A stretch of 64,000 nucleotides of DNA from Prochlorococcus sp. AG-355-J09 (GCA_003278735.1 QCDO01000003.1:1-64000), one strand, 5' to 3'; positions 29,871 through 39,668 are shown, counted from the first letter of the stretch. The notes: generated from the letters alone by a model not told the origin. Made by a program: numbers and translations.

Positions 29871-31022
29871 ATGACAGATATAAAGGAAATTAAATTAGTC
29901 GATGTAAAAAATAACTCAAACATCATAAATAATTTAAATAGTATTTATAAACTATGGGGATATGAAGAGGTTTCACCCTCATTTATAAACACTTTAGATA
30001 TTATAAGAGGCCGTGGCGTTATTGACGAAAATCAGGTTGTAGGGATAGTAAGTAATAATTCATTATGTCTTAGGCCAGAAATGACAACATCAATTGTTAA
30101 ATTGTCATCTACTAGATTAATAAATAAGAAAAGACCTATAAGATTATTCAGTAACGGAATGGTTTTTGATAAAAAACAAAATAATAAAAATTCATATAAA
30201 TTACAAGAAAAATTGCAGAGTGGAATTGAATTAATTGGATATGATACAAAATACCCAGAAATTGAAGTTATTAATATTTTGTTTGATTCAATCGATAATA
30301 TTAATTTAAAGGATGGTTGTAATTTATTTCTACTAGTAAGCACTACAAAAATAATGGACTTGATACTAAATAAATATAAGAATAATAATTTTGAAGAAAT
30401 TAAGAAAAGTCTGGTTAATTTTGATCAAGATAATTTATCTAAATTAGGAGTAGATGAAGATGATAAATATATTCTTAAAGATCTTTTATTCACACGAGGA
30501 GAGCCAATAACAATACTTAAAAAATTAAAAACTATATATGGCACTAGTAAAACCTTAGATGACTTAAATTTTTTATTTGAGACATTATCAAAAATATCAA
30601 AAAAATATGGTGTTAAATTACAACTTGATCCCACTTTTCAACCTCACTTGAATTTATATGAAGGAATAGTTTTTCAGCTTATAGGGGATAATGGTAAAAA
30701 TAAATGCGTCATTGCAAAAGGCGGAAGATATGATGAGTTAGTAAGAACATTTAGTCCTAATGAGAAAATATTTAATGGAATTGGATTTACAATTTCGGTG
30801 GACATTTTAAGAAATTTAATTAAGGAAGAAAAGACAGATAAAAAAAAGATTTTATTGATGTTTAAGGATTCTTATTTGTTAGAAAAAGGTATGAATGAAC
30901 AAAAAATACAACAGAAGAAAGGAAATATAGCTGTCTTACATTTAAATCCATGTGATGACTTGGCTAAAGCCAATCAAATTATGAAAGAAAATAATTGTAG
31001 TGATATTTTGTGGATTAAATAA
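29871..31022 (+). CDS. hisZ: ATP phosphoribosyltransferase regulatory subunit
   Basis: HisZ is a catalytically dead histidyl-tRNA-synthetase paralogue that regulates the short form of HisG in histidine synthesis. The 383-residue protein has class II synthetase-like motifs (LRPEMTTSIVKLSS near 63, GGRYDELV near 284) but no anticodon-binding domain. It ends with a segment rich in Lys and Asn. No hisG is in the window. Synthetase HisS is less likely because the anticodon domain is missing. Confidence 0.88.
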   Translation: MTDIKEIKLVDVKNNSNIINNLNSIYKLWGYEEVSPSFINTLDIIRGRGVIDENQVVGIVSNNSLCLRPEMTTSIVKLSSTRLINKKRPIRLFSNGMVFDKKQNNKNSYKLQEKLQSGIELIGYDTKYPEIEVINILFDSIDNINLKDGCNLFLLVSTTKIMDLILNKYKNNNFEEIKKSLVNFDQDNLSKLGVDEDDKYILKDLLFTRGEPITILKKLKTIYGTSKTLDDLNFLFETLSKISKKYGVKLQLDPTFQPHLNLYEGIVFQLIGDNGKNKCVIAKGGRYDELVRTFSPNEKIFNGIGFTISVDILRNLIKEEKTDKKKILLMFKDSYLLEKGMNEQKIQQKKGNIAVLHLNPCDDLAKANQIMKENNCSDILWIK

Positions 31023-31057
31023 ACCTTTTTAAAATTTATTTAACTTTTAAATTAACA

Positions 31058-31073
31058 TATTGTTCGGACAATA
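31058..31073. repeat. Short palindrome upstream of htpG
   Basis: The sequence TATTGT-TCGG-ACAATA is a 6-bp inverted repeat around TCGG, 66 bp before the htpG start. It is not followed by a T-run, so it is a poor terminator for hisZ. It may be an operator or simply an RNA hairpin; nothing identifies a binding protein. Confidence 0.35.
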
Positions 31074-31138
31074 CTCCTAATTAAACTTGATTAACTAGTT
31101 TTTACGAAATAGTATTTAATATGTTTGATTTTTTTTAA

Positions 31139-33043
31139 ATGGAAAAAGGCGAAATTCGTATTAACACCGAAAATATTTTCCCAATTATCAAGAAGGCGGT
31201 ATATTCTGACCATGAAATCTTTTTAAGAGAACTTGTTAGTAATGGTGTTGACGCAATCAGTAAAAGAAGAATGGCCTCTATGGCAGGTGATTGCGAGAAT
31301 ACTGAGGAGGCTCAAGTAAAAATAACAATTAACCGTGAAAAAAATACGTTAACAATTTCCGATAATGGAATTGGAATGAATGATGAAGAAATTAAAAAGT
31401 ACATAAATCAAGTTGCATTTTCTAGTGCTGAAGAATTCCTAACAAAATACAAAAAAGATAATGATGAATTCATTGGTCATTTTGGACTAGGTTTTTATTC
31501 AAGTTTCATGGTGGCAGATAGAGTTGATATATTAACTAAGTCGGCAATTGGGGAATCAAAAGCTTTCAAATGGTCATGTGATGGATCGCCAAATTTCACG
31601 TTAGAGGAATCAGAAAGAGAGACAATTGGTACAGATGTTATTCTTCACCTACTTGAAGAAGAAAAAGAGTTTATCGAGCCTGAAAGGATTAAATCATTAA
31701 TAAAAAAATATTGTGATTTTATGCCAATAGATGTCTTATTAGAAGGAGAGACAATCAATAAGAAAAATCCTCCTTGGAGAAAACAACCTAGTGAATTAAA
31801 AGATGAAGATTATATTGAGTTATATAAATACCTTTATCCTTTCCAGGGGGATCCACTGTTATGGATTCATCTAAATACAGATTATCCATATGACATACAA
31901 GGGATATTGTATTTTCCGAAGTTGTCAGGTAGAGCTGATTGGGAAAAGGGAGAAATAAAACTATTTTGCAATCAAGTATTCGTAAGCGATTCAATTAAAG
32001 AGATAGTACCTAAATACCTTTTACCTCTAAGAGGAGTTATTGACTCTACAGATATACCTCTAAATGTTAGTAGAAGTGCATTACAAACAGATAGAAAAGT
32101 AAGGTCTATATCATCATTTATTTCAAAAAAAATCGCTAATAAACTGAAGGATTTGATAAAAAATTCTCCAGAATTTTATGCAGAAATTTGGGATTCAATC
32201 TCTGCTTTTATTAAAATTGGAGCTATCGAAGATGAAAAATTTGCTGATTTAGTCAATAATAGTATAATTTTCGAAACAATAATAAATTCAGAGAAAGACG
32301 TAACTAAAGATATTGAAAATAAATCCCTCATTAAGTCCAATGATAAATATTTCACAACTCTCGCAAATTACAAAGATCGAAATAAATTAACTGATACTAA
32401 AAAAATAATTTACTGTTCAGATTTGATTGCTCAATCTAGTGCATTAAATATCTGTTTATCTGATAATAAAGAAGTTATTAAATCAGATCCCTTAATTGAC
32501 GCACAATTTCTTCCATGGTTGGAAAGTAAAAATGAAGATTATCAATTCCAAAGAGTAGATTCAGAAATAAATGAACTAGAAGATACAGAATTTAAAGAAA
32601 TTGTAGATAAGGATGGCAAATCAAATACAGATAATCTTAGAGATACAATAGTTAAGGCCCTCAACAATGAGAAAGTAACAGTTAAAGTTCAGTCACTTTC
32701 AAGTAAAGATGCTCCACCAGCGATGATCTTGCTCCCAGAACAAATGAGAAGAATTAATGATATGGGTGCTTACATGGAACAAAAGATGCCTGGTTTACCT
32801 GAATATCATGTGCTCTTAGTTAACAAAGAACATCCTCTTATTGTTGGTCTTAATAAAATTACAGGCAACAAAATAATTATTGATGAAAAAGATCCTATTG
32901 AAAATCCATTGGCATCCAAAATTGCTAATCATGTTTACGATATGGCTAAGCTTTCCGTTGGTGGATTAGATCAAGAACAGATAATTAATTTACAAAATAA
33001 TAATGCTGAATTAATCTCAGAATTACTTAATTCAACAAAATGA
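31139..33043 (+). CDS. htpG: Hsp90 chaperone HtpG
   Basis: The 634-residue Hsp90 starts with the GHKL ATPase domain (ENIFPIIKKAVYSDHEIFLRE-type start, ISDNGIGMN near 78, GHFGLGFYSSFMVAD near 115). The middle domain (GVIDSTDIPLNVSRSALQ near 295) and the C-terminal dimerisation domain follow. There is no C-terminal MEEVD, as expected in bacteria. The 116-bp upstream gap holds an imperfect palindrome (see the separate site). rpmB follows after 39 bp. Confidence 0.97.
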   Translation: MEKGEIRINTENIFPIIKKAVYSDHEIFLRELVSNGVDAISKRRMASMAGDCENTEEAQVKITINREKNTLTISDNGIGMNDEEIKKYINQVAFSSAEEFLTKYKKDNDEFIGHFGLGFYSSFMVADRVDILTKSAIGESKAFKWSCDGSPNFTLEESERETIGTDVILHLLEEEKEFIEPERIKSLIKKYCDFMPIDVLLEGETINKKNPPWRKQPSELKDEDYIELYKYLYPFQGDPLLWIHLNTDYPYDIQGILYFPKLSGRADWEKGEIKLFCNQVFVSDSIKEIVPKYLLPLRGVIDSTDIPLNVSRSALQTDRKVRSISSFISKKIANKLKDLIKNSPEFYAEIWDSISAFIKIGAIEDEKFADLVNNSIIFETIINSEKDVTKDIENKSLIKSNDKYFTTLANYKDRNKLTDTKKIIYCSDLIAQSSALNICLSDNKEVIKSDPLIDAQFLPWLESKNEDYQFQRVDSEINELEDTEFKEIVDKDGKSNTDNLRDTIVKALNNEKVTVKVQSLSSKDAPPAMILLPEQMRRINDMGAYMEQKMPGLPEYHVLLVNKEHPLIVGLNKITGNKIIIDEKDPIENPLASKIANHVYDMAKLSVGGLDQEQIINLQNNNAELISELLNSTK

Positions 33044-33082
33044 GTCATGTGTTAGAATTTTTAAAAATATAATTTAATTAAT

Positions 33083-33319
33083 ATGTCAAGAGTTTGCGAA
33101 CTGACCGGTGCAAAAGCTAATAACGGTATGGCAGTGAGTCACTCACATATTCGTACAAAAAAATTACAACAAGTTAATCTCCAAAAAAGGAGACTTTGGT
33201 GGGAAGAAGGCAAAAAATGGGTGAATATTAAAATTAGCACCAAAGCACTAAAGTCTATACAAAAAGTAGGTTTAGATAAATTTGCTAAATCAAATGGAGT
33301 TGATTTAAAAAAATTCTAA
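33083..33319 (+). CDS. rpmB: 50S ribosomal protein L28
   Basis: The 78-residue basic protein has the full L28 pattern: [20 protein letters not shown] at the start, [19 protein letters not shown], and the [18 protein letters not shown] end. It is a structural protein of the large ribosomal subunit. Between htpG and an exported peroxiredoxin, it probably belongs to a rightward transcript, with the next gene starting 5 bp on. Confidence 0.97.
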   Translation: MSRVCELTGAKANNGMAVSHSHIRTKKLQQVNLQKRRLWWEEGKKWVNIKISTKALKSIQKVGLDKFAKSNGVDLKKF

Positions 33320-33324
33320 ATTTG

Positions 33325-33858
33325 ATGGGAAATTTAGTTGCAAGTATATTAATACCTTTTTTTATTTTATTTAATTGTAATTCAGCAATAGCTTTTGACT
33401 TTGCTCCTGAAGTTGGAGATATTGCTCCAAACTTTCAATTAGAAGGTTTTAACAAAAACATAAAATCAAAAAATATTTGGGAATTAAATGATTTTCAAGG
33501 TAAGTGGCTTGTCATGTATTTTTATCCAAAGGACTTTACCGCAGGTTGCACTCTTGAAGCTAAAGGTTTTTCGGAATTAAAAAAAGATTTTTCAAAATAT
33601 AATGCCGAAATTGTTGGTATTAGTGCTGATAACCAAGATTCTCATGAAAGTTTCTGCAGCGAGAAATCTATAAACTACACATTATTATCCGATCCTGGAG
33701 GAATTATTAGCGATAAATATGGTTCTTGGATTCCTCCATTTTCAGATAGAAATACTTTTTTGATTTCTCCAGAAGGGGAAATATCGTATAGATGGATAAG
33801 TGTTTTACCTATAAATCATGCCAAAGAAGTACTTAATGTATTAAAGAAAAAAGTATAA
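33325..33858 (+). CDS. Exported peroxiredoxin (PrxQ/Bcp-like)
   Basis: A thiol peroxidase of about 177 residues in the AhpC/TSA superfamily. The peroxidatic cysteine lies in KDFTAGCTLEAKGF. PrxQ often has a resolving cysteine five residues later, but that position is not Cys here; another Cys occurs in ESFCSEK. An N-terminal hydrophobic signal sequence ending in AIA suggests export to the lumen or periplasm. I chose ATG 33325; a TTG one codon earlier is possible. It is followed 3 bp later by DUF2499, in a run leading to psaK. Confidence 0.9.
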   Translation: MGNLVASILIPFFILFNCNSAIAFDFAPEVGDIAPNFQLEGFNKNIKSKNIWELNDFQGKWLVMYFYPKDFTAGCTLEAKGFSELKKDFSKYNAEIVGISADNQDSHESFCSEKSINYTLLSDPGGIISDKYGSWIPPFSDRNTFLISPEGEISYRWISVLPINHAKEVLNVLKKKV

Positions 33859-33861
33859 ATT

Positions 33862-34164
33862 TTGCACGAACTTTCATTTGGAACTTGGTTAATTCACATC
33901 TCTTCGGTCATTGAATGGATATTTGCCATTTTTGTTATATGCAAAATTTCTACATATAAGGAATACAAATTATTTTTTTGGTTAAGCTTAGCCATGGTTC
34001 CAAACTTAATAGGAGCTATGTGCGCTATTACTTGGCATATTTATGACAACCAAGAAAATCTTTACGGTCTAGTATCACTTCAAGGAATATTTACATTCAT
34101 AGGAAATTCAACATTAGCCTTAGCTGCAATAATAATTTTTAAAGGCAAAGAGACTTATGAATGA
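33862..34164 (+). CDS. DUF2499 membrane protein
   Basis: The 100-residue integral membrane protein resembles the DUF2499 (Ycf49-like) family of cyanobacteria and plastids. The N-terminus LSFGTWLIHISSVIEWIFA is the family hallmark. About three hydrophobic helices follow, including MVPNLIGAMCAITWHIYDN. The start is TTG, because no ATG precedes the conserved GTWLIH stretch. Its function is not established. It overlaps DUF3593 by 8 bp, so the two are probably made together. Confidence 0.85.
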   Translation: MHELSFGTWLIHISSVIEWIFAIFVICKISTYKEYKLFFWLSLAMVPNLIGAMCAITWHIYDNQENLYGLVSLQGIFTFIGNSTLALAAIIIFKGKETYE

Positions 34165-34492
34165 TTTATTTTTTAAATTTATAGAAAAATTAGGTTCAAT
34201 TGATAACACAATATTGTTCGCAGTATCAATAATTCCATATGCAATATTTTTGATTTACTTATATAAAATCAAATCTATTAATATTTTTGTAAAAACAGGA
34301 TTTTCCCTAACTGTTTTATTCGTATTCATAACTATATTGGTATCTATCTTCACACTAAATTACTACAATAAAACCCTTGTTGAGGTTGACTTCCTGCATG
34401 GCTTTGCAGAATCTTTCCTAACTCTAAGTGATTTTGTTATTTTGTTTGGATTTATAAAGTTATTAAATAACTTAGAAGTGAACAACTCTTAA
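34157..34492 (+). CDS. DUF3593 membrane protein
   Basis: The 111-residue hydrophobic protein resembles the DUF3593 family, which is often next to DUF2499 in cyanobacteria. Three membrane segments are visible, with EVDFLHGFAESFLTLSDF in the C-terminal third as the most conserved-looking stretch. No catalytic motif is seen. The 8-bp overlap with DUF2499 suggests translational coupling and a shared complex; psaK begins 66 bp downstream. Confidence 0.83.
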   Translation: MNDLFFKFIEKLGSIDNTILFAVSIIPYAIFLIYLYKIKSINIFVKTGFSLTVLFVFITILVSIFTLNYYNKTLVEVDFLHGFAESFLTLSDFVILFGFIKLLNNLEVNNS

Positions 34493-34558
34493 GACCTTTT
34501 ACAATTTTGTGTTTTTTAGGTAAAAGTATTAGAGAATATATGTAAATAACGAATTTTT

Positions 34559-34819
34559 ATGTTTACTACATTATTTGCAGCTGCAGATCCAGCAACTTTT
34601 TCTTGGTCTCCAAAGTGTGCCGTCGTAATGATTGCATGTAATGTTTTTGCTTATGCAATTGCTAGAGCAACAATAAGAAAACCTAACGAAGGTTTTGAAA
34701 TACCTAATTCAAAATTCTATGGTGGTTTAAGTCACGCATCAGTTGTAGGTGCTAATTGCCTTGGTCATATTTTCGGAATTGGTGCAATCTTAGGGTTAGC
34801 CTCTCGAGGTGTTTTATAA
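34559..34819 (+). CDS. psaK: Photosystem I subunit PsaK
   Basis: A peripheral two-helix subunit of photosystem I, 86 residues long. The first helix region follows the FSWSPKCAVVMIACNVFAYA stretch. The second carries LSHASVVGANCLGHIFGIG, typical of PsaK. It follows DUF3593 by 66 bp and could be read through from upstream or from its own promoter. It converges with dxs 18 bp downstream. Confidence 0.95.
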   Translation: MFTTLFAAADPATFSWSPKCAVVMIACNVFAYAIARATIRKPNEGFEIPNSKFYGGLSHASVVGANCLGHIFGIGAILGLASRGVL

Positions 34820-34837
34820 ATTTTATTTATTAAATAT

Positions 34838-36727
34838 TTAATGAACTAACTTAAATTTCTTAACAATTTTATCTGCCATCTGATCAGGCATAAGACCTAG
34901 TTTTTCTTTACTCTGATCAGGTGAAGCATGATCTACTAAAACATCAGGTATACCTATTCTGTATACAGGAATGCTTATTTCATTATCGTTAAATAATTCA
35001 ACTATTGCGGAGCCAAATCCACCTATTAAGGTTCCTTCTTCCATAGTTACAACTTTTTGAATCCTACTTGCTAAAGGCATAATAAGATTTTTATCTAGAG
35101 GTTTAACAAATCTTGCATTAACAATGCAGGCATTAATGTTCATATTTTTTAGGATCTTTGCTGTTTCGATTGCTGATGCGACCATTGAACCATAAGCAAT
35201 AATTAAAATATCTTCTCCTTCTTCAATTATTTCAGCTTCGCCTATATTCAAAGGTTCCCAACCCTCATCCATTACAGCCACTCCTAATCCAGAGCCTCTA
35301 GGAATTCTTAGAGCTGTAGGACCATTATGGTTTATTGAAGTTATTAACATTCTCTGTAATTCAGACTCATCCTTTGGAGCCATCAATACAAAATTAGGTA
35401 TGGATCTCATATAACTGATATCGTACTGACCTTGGTGAGTAGGACCGTCAGCTCCAACTATCCCAGCTCTATCAAGTACGAATGATACAGGTAAATTTTG
35501 AATCCCTACATCATGAATTAATTGATCGAATGCACGTTGAAGAAAAGTACTATAAATAGCTACAACAGGTTTAAGACCATCGCAAGACATTCCTGCCGCA
35601 AGAGTAACTGCATGTTGTTCTGCTATTCCTACATCGATGTATTGATCAGGAATATTTTTTTGCAATATATCTAAACCAGTACCTGTAGCCATTGCAGCAG
35701 TAATACCAACGACTTTGCTATCTTGCTCACATATTTTTAATAAGGTTTGACCAAATATTTTACTATAACTGACAGGTTTAGGTTTCTTTGATGGGATAGA
35801 TTTCCCAGTTGTAAGATCAAATGCAGACTGTGCATGATATCCAACCTGATCGGCTTCTGCATATGGGTAACCCTTACCTTTTGTTGTGACAACATGAACA
35901 AGTACAGGTCTTTTAAGTTTATGGGCAGCGTTAAAAGTCTTAACTAAGTTGCCAATATCATGACCATCAATTGGACCCATATATGTAAATCCGAGTTCTT
36001 CAAAAACTGCTCCAACCTTAGGCACAGATAATCGTCTAACGCTTCCTTTAATATTTTTGAGTTCTTCTGGGATGTCCTTACCAATTAAGGGAATATTTTT
36101 TACACTTTCCTGAACACTATCGGACAAAAATTGCAATGGTGGACTTACTCTTACCTTATTTAAGTAAGATGAAAGGGCACCAACCGGAGGTGAAATAGAC
36201 ATGTCATTATCGTTCAATACTACAACTAAAGGGGTATTTGGTAAGTGACCTGCATGATTTATAGCTTCTAATGCCATTCCTCCAGTTAGTGCTCCATCTC
36301 CAATAACAGCGACGCATTTATAATTTTCACCTTTTCTATCTCTTGCTATTGCCATTCCCAAAGCAGCAGAAATAGAAGTACTTGCATGTCCAGCCCCAAA
36401 ATGATCAAATTTACTTTCACTTCTTTTAAGATATCCAGCAACTCCATTTTGTTGCCTTAGAGAATCAAATTGACTGAAACGTCCTGTAATTAATTTATGA
36501 GGGTAACCTTGATGTCCTACATCCCAAACAACTTTATCAAAATCAAGATCAAGAGTTTGATATAAGGCCAATGTCAACTCAACTACACCTAATCCAGGAC
36601 CAAGATGTCCTCCACTAGTAGATACTACCTGAAGATGTCTTTCTCTAATTTGACAAGCAATTTCCTCTAATTGTGAAACTGTTAAGCCATGAAGTTGATT
36701 TGGATGACTTAACTCACTTAAAAGCAT
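34838..36727 (-). CDS. dxs: 1-deoxy-D-xylulose-5-phosphate synthase
   Basis: DXS condenses pyruvate and glyceraldehyde-3-phosphate in the first step of the MEP isoprenoid pathway, which supplies chlorophyll tails and carotenoids. The 629-residue thiamine-diphosphate enzyme has the cofactor motif [18 protein letters not shown] near residue 145 with [12 protein letters not shown]. It also has the [10 protein letters not shown] block near 370 and [12 protein letters not shown]. It is a single leftward gene, divergent from ilvA across 110 bp. Confidence 0.97.
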   Translation of the reverse strand: MLLSELSHPNQLHGLTVSQLEEIACQIRERHLQVVSTSGGHLGPGLGVVELTLALYQTLDLDFDKVVWDVGHQGYPHKLITGRFSQFDSLRQQNGVAGYLKRSESKFDHFGAGHASTSISAALGMAIARDRKGENYKCVAVIGDGALTGGMALEAINHAGHLPNTPLVVVLNDNDMSISPPVGALSSYLNKVRVSPPLQFLSDSVQESVKNIPLIGKDIPEELKNIKGSVRRLSVPKVGAVFEELGFTYMGPIDGHDIGNLVKTFNAAHKLKRPVLVHVVTTKGKGYPYAEADQVGYHAQSAFDLTTGKSIPSKKPKPVSYSKIFGQTLLKICEQDSKVVGITAAMATGTGLDILQKNIPDQYIDVGIAEQHAVTLAAGMSCDGLKPVVAIYSTFLQRAFDQLIHDVGIQNLPVSFVLDRAGIVGADGPTHQGQYDISYMRSIPNFVLMAPKDESELQRMLITSINHNGPTALRIPRGSGLGVAVMDEGWEPLNIGEAEIIEEGEDILIIAYGSMVASAIETAKILKNMNINACIVNARFVKPLDKNLIMPLASRIQKVVTMEEGTLIGGFGSAIVELFNDNEISIPVYRIGIPDVLVDHASPDQSKEKLGLMPDQMADKIVKKFKLVH

Positions 36728-36837
36728 TTAACAAAAATTGGTATCTATATAATCTAAAACGCCGAGGTGCAAAATGAGTATTTTTTTTGAAATAGATCAT
36801 GTAATGTTTTATTAGATTAATAATTAATGCTAAAAAT

Positions 36838-38385
36838 ATGTATATGGATAATTATATTGAAAAAATACTTCAAGCTGAAGTCTATGAAGTTGCAAAAAAA
36901 ACACCACTAGAGAAAGCTCATAATTTAAGTAATACACTTAATAATGAAGTTTTTCTAAAAAGAGAAGATCTTCAGGATGTATTTTCATTCAAGATAAGAG
37001 GTGCATATAACAAAATGAGTAAGCTCACTAATTCACAGCTTGCTCAGGGAGTAATTACTTCTAGTGCTGGTAATCATGCTCAAGGGGTTGCACTTAGTGC
37101 CCTTAAGTTAAATTGCCAAGCAACCATATTAATGCCCATTACCACACCTCTAGTAAAAGTTAATGCAGTTAAAAATTTAAAAGCAAAAGTCATATTATAT
37201 GGCGATAACTATGATGATACTTACAAAGAGGCAATAAGGATCAGCCAAGAAAGAAATTTATGCTTTATTCATCCCTTTGATGATCCAGAAGTAATAGCAG
37301 GACAAGGAACTATAGCTATTGAACTTGAACAGCAGCTTAAGGAAAAACCTTATGCAATTTATATTGCTGTAGGTGGTGGGGGATTGATATCAGGAATATC
37401 CTTATACGTTAAAAAAATATGGCCCGAAGTAAAAATAATTGGTGTAGAACCAGAAGATGCTGACGCTATGACGAAATCATTGGAAGAAGAAAAAATTGTG
37501 GAACTATCTTCTGTAGGTCAATTTGCAGATGGAGTGGCGGTTAAAAAAATTGGTAAAAATACTTTTGATATTGGTAGAAAATATATAGATAGGATGATTA
37601 GGGTAAATACTGACGAAATCTGTGCTGCTATAAAAGATGTTTTTGAGGATACTAGATCAATACTAGAGCCTGCGGGTGCCTTATCAATAGCGGGAATGAA
37701 AAAAGATATTATAAATTCGAATCATATAAATAGAAAAATGGTTGCGATTGCCTGTGGTGCAAATATGAATTTTGAGAGGCTTAGATTTGTAGCAGAAAGA
37801 GCAGAACTTGGAGAGTGTAAAGAAGTAATGATGGCTGTTGAAATTCCTGAACGTGCTGGTAGTCTAATTAATTTTTGTAAATTACTTGATAATAGAAATT
37901 TAACTGAATTTAGCTATAGGATGTCAAATTCTAAGAATGCACAGATCTTTGTAGGGGTTCAAGTTTATGGTTTAAATGATAAAAAAAATTTATTAAATGT
38001 ATTTAGAAATTCTGAGTACGCATTTATTGACATAAGTGATGATGAATTATCTAAAAATCATCTTAGACATATGGTAGGTGGAAGATTACCAAGAGATTTT
38101 AAAGATATGGAAAATAAAAACTTTATTGAACTTTTATACAGATTTGAGTTTCCTGAAAGGCCTGGCGCATTAATAAACTTCTTAAATAATATGAAATCTA
38201 ATTGGTCTATAAGCGTATTTCACTACAGGAATTATGGAGCTGATGTAGGGAAAATTGTTATTGGCGTTTTGATCGATAAAAATGAGATTTTAGAGTGGAA
38301 TAAATTTGTAAGAATTCTAGGCTATAAATTCTGGGATGAAACTCAAAACGATACATATAGATTATTCCTTGGTGCATCAGATTAA
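36838..38385 (+). CDS. ilvA: Threonine ammonia-lyase (deaminase)
   Basis: IlvA deaminates threonine to 2-oxobutanoate, committing carbon to isoleucine. The 515-residue protein has the PLP lysine in FSFKIRGAYNKM near residue 56, SSAGNHAQGVAL near 82 and the glycine loop VGGGGLISG near 180. Two ACT-like regulatory domains lie at about 325-500, the biosynthetic form sensitive to isoleucine. scpB follows on the same strand. Confidence 0.96.
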   Translation: MYMDNYIEKILQAEVYEVAKKTPLEKAHNLSNTLNNEVFLKREDLQDVFSFKIRGAYNKMSKLTNSQLAQGVITSSAGNHAQGVALSALKLNCQATILMPITTPLVKVNAVKNLKAKVILYGDNYDDTYKEAIRISQERNLCFIHPFDDPEVIAGQGTIAIELEQQLKEKPYAIYIAVGGGGLISGISLYVKKIWPEVKIIGVEPEDADAMTKSLEEEKIVELSSVGQFADGVAVKKIGKNTFDIGRKYIDRMIRVNTDEICAAIKDVFEDTRSILEPAGALSIAGMKKDIINSNHINRKMVAIACGANMNFERLRFVAERAELGECKEVMMAVEIPERAGSLINFCKLLDNRNLTEFSYRMSNSKNAQIFVGVQVYGLNDKKNLLNVFRNSEYAFIDISDDELSKNHLRHMVGGRLPRDFKDMENKNFIELLYRFEFPERPGALINFLNNMKSNWSISVFHYRNYGADVGKIVIGVLIDKNEILEWNKFVRILGYKFWDETQNDTYRLFLGASD

Positions 38386-38496
38386 ATTTAAGGTAAATTA
38401 GAAAAGATTTCGGTAATTAAAATCAATCAATCTGATCCAAATACCACGCCAATATCTGATATAGATCTAGTTACTAAAGTTGAAGCTGTTCTATAT

Positions 38497-38958
38497 TTGA
38501 AAGGCAGGCCAATAACAAAAAAAGATCTTTCAGAAATTACTAATTCTGATATAAATGCAATAAATGATGCCATTAAAGATCTGAAAAATAAATACTCTAA
38601 TCCCAACTCAGCTATTGAATTAAATGCAGTTAATAACAGTTTTTCTCTCGAACTAAAATCTAGTCTTAATGAATTTGTGGATGATTTACTTCCTTCTGAT
38701 TTGAAAACATCTGAATTAAGGACATTGGCAACTATTGCGATCAAAAAAAAGATCCTGCAATCGGATCTTATACTTCTTCGGGGTTCAGGTGCTTATGATC
38801 ATATTAAAGAATTATTAGAAAAGAAATTTATCGTCAAACGGAAGCAAAAAGATGGTAGATCATATTGGCTATCATTGTCAGAAAAGTTTTTTCAAACTTT
38901 TGCTGTAAGTAATGAGTATCTCTCAAATATAGGAAGTGGTAATAATAAACAGCAATAA
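38497..38958 (+). CDS. scpB: Segregation and condensation protein ScpB
   Basis: ScpB is a winged-helix kleisin partner that works with SMC and ScpA in chromosome segregation. The coordinates use the first canonical start, TTG. However, the same open frame continues upstream to a stop at 38389, and the segment VTKVEAVLYLKG (from about 38467) looks like the conserved ScpB N-terminus. No ATG, GTG or TTG lies in that upstream stretch, so the real start may be a rare codon such as ATT (38407 or 38416). TSELRTLATIAIKKKILQSD and GSGAYDHIKELLEKKFI are the winged-helix landmarks. ilvA ends just upstream. Confidence 0.82.
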   Translation: MKGRPITKKDLSEITNSDINAINDAIKDLKNKYSNPNSAIELNAVNNSFSLELKSSLNEFVDDLLPSDLKTSELRTLATIAIKKKILQSDLILLRGSGAYDHIKELLEKKFIVKRKQKDGRSYWLSLSEKFFQTFAVSNEYLSNIGSGNNKQQ

Positions 38959-38996
38959 TAAGTAAATGTTAGAATGTATTAAATTACGACAGGATA

Positions 38997-39275
38997 ATGT
39001 TATCTGAGATTTTTGCAGTTCTGGGTCAAACTTTATCAATTTATTCCTTTATATTGATAATAAGAATTTTACTTACATGGTTTCCGGGTATTGATTGGAG
39101 TAACGGTGTTTTATCAGCATTAACTTCTATCACAGATCCTTATTTAAATATTTTTAGGGGCATTATCCCTCCAATTGGTGGATTTGATATTTCATCTTTG
39201 TTAGCTTTTTTACTTTTAAATGTTATTCAAAATTTAATTACAAATCTGCAGTATGCAAGCTTAGGTTATAGCTGA
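38997..39275 (+). CDS. YggT family membrane protein
   Basis: The 92-residue protein has two hydrophobic segments and the YggT pattern (ILLTWFPGIDW, then SITDPYLNIFRGIIPPIGGFDISSLLAF-type text). Cyanobacterial relatives (Ycf19/CCB3-like) are linked to membrane organisation and cytochrome b6f maturation, but the role of this one is not known. It is convergent with a MazG-like gene 2 bp downstream. Confidence 0.88.
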   Translation: MLSEIFAVLGQTLSIYSFILIIRILLTWFPGIDWSNGVLSALTSITDPYLNIFRGIIPPIGGFDISSLLAFLLLNVIQNLITNLQYASLGYS

Positions 39276-39277
39276 AT

Positions 39278-39607
39278 TTATCTATCATCTCCAGAACCTT
39301 TTATCTTGCCTTTAGCAGCTCTTAATTTTAATTTTTCAAGGTTTTGTAATGCAACATCTTCTAAATTGAAATTTAATTCTGTACAAAGATTTGATACATA
39401 CCACAAAACATCTCCTAACTCTTTTTTAATTCCTAATTTTGATTCGTTATCAAATATTCCATTTTTATCTCTTATAACCTTTTTAACCTTTTCTGCCACC
39501 TCACCAGCCTCTCCCACTAAACCAAGAGTTGGATAAATCTTATTTGAACCTAAATCTGGATATTGTGCTGTTTCTCTAGCTTTTTTCTGATAAGTTTTAA
39601 AATCCAT
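39278..39607 (-). CDS. MazG-like nucleotide pyrophosphohydrolase
   Basis: A single MazG-type all-alpha pyrophosphohydrolase domain of 109 residues. The metal-binding pattern GLVGEAGEVAEKVKK and the later KKELGDVLWYVS (ExxD) are clear. Short MazG homologues of this type hydrolyse non-canonical or surplus nucleoside triphosphates; the exact substrate is unknown. It is divergent from pyk across 61 bp. Confidence 0.87.
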   Translation of the reverse strand: MDFKTYQKKARETAQYPDLGSNKIYPTLGLVGEAGEVAEKVKKVIRDKNGIFDNESKLGIKKELGDVLWYVSNLCTELNFNLEDVALQNLEKLKLRAAKGKIKGSGDDR

Positions 39608-39668
39608 GACTTAAATAACTAACTTTGGGTATGGTAAATTTATTTATATCTAGCAATATTATCTATAT

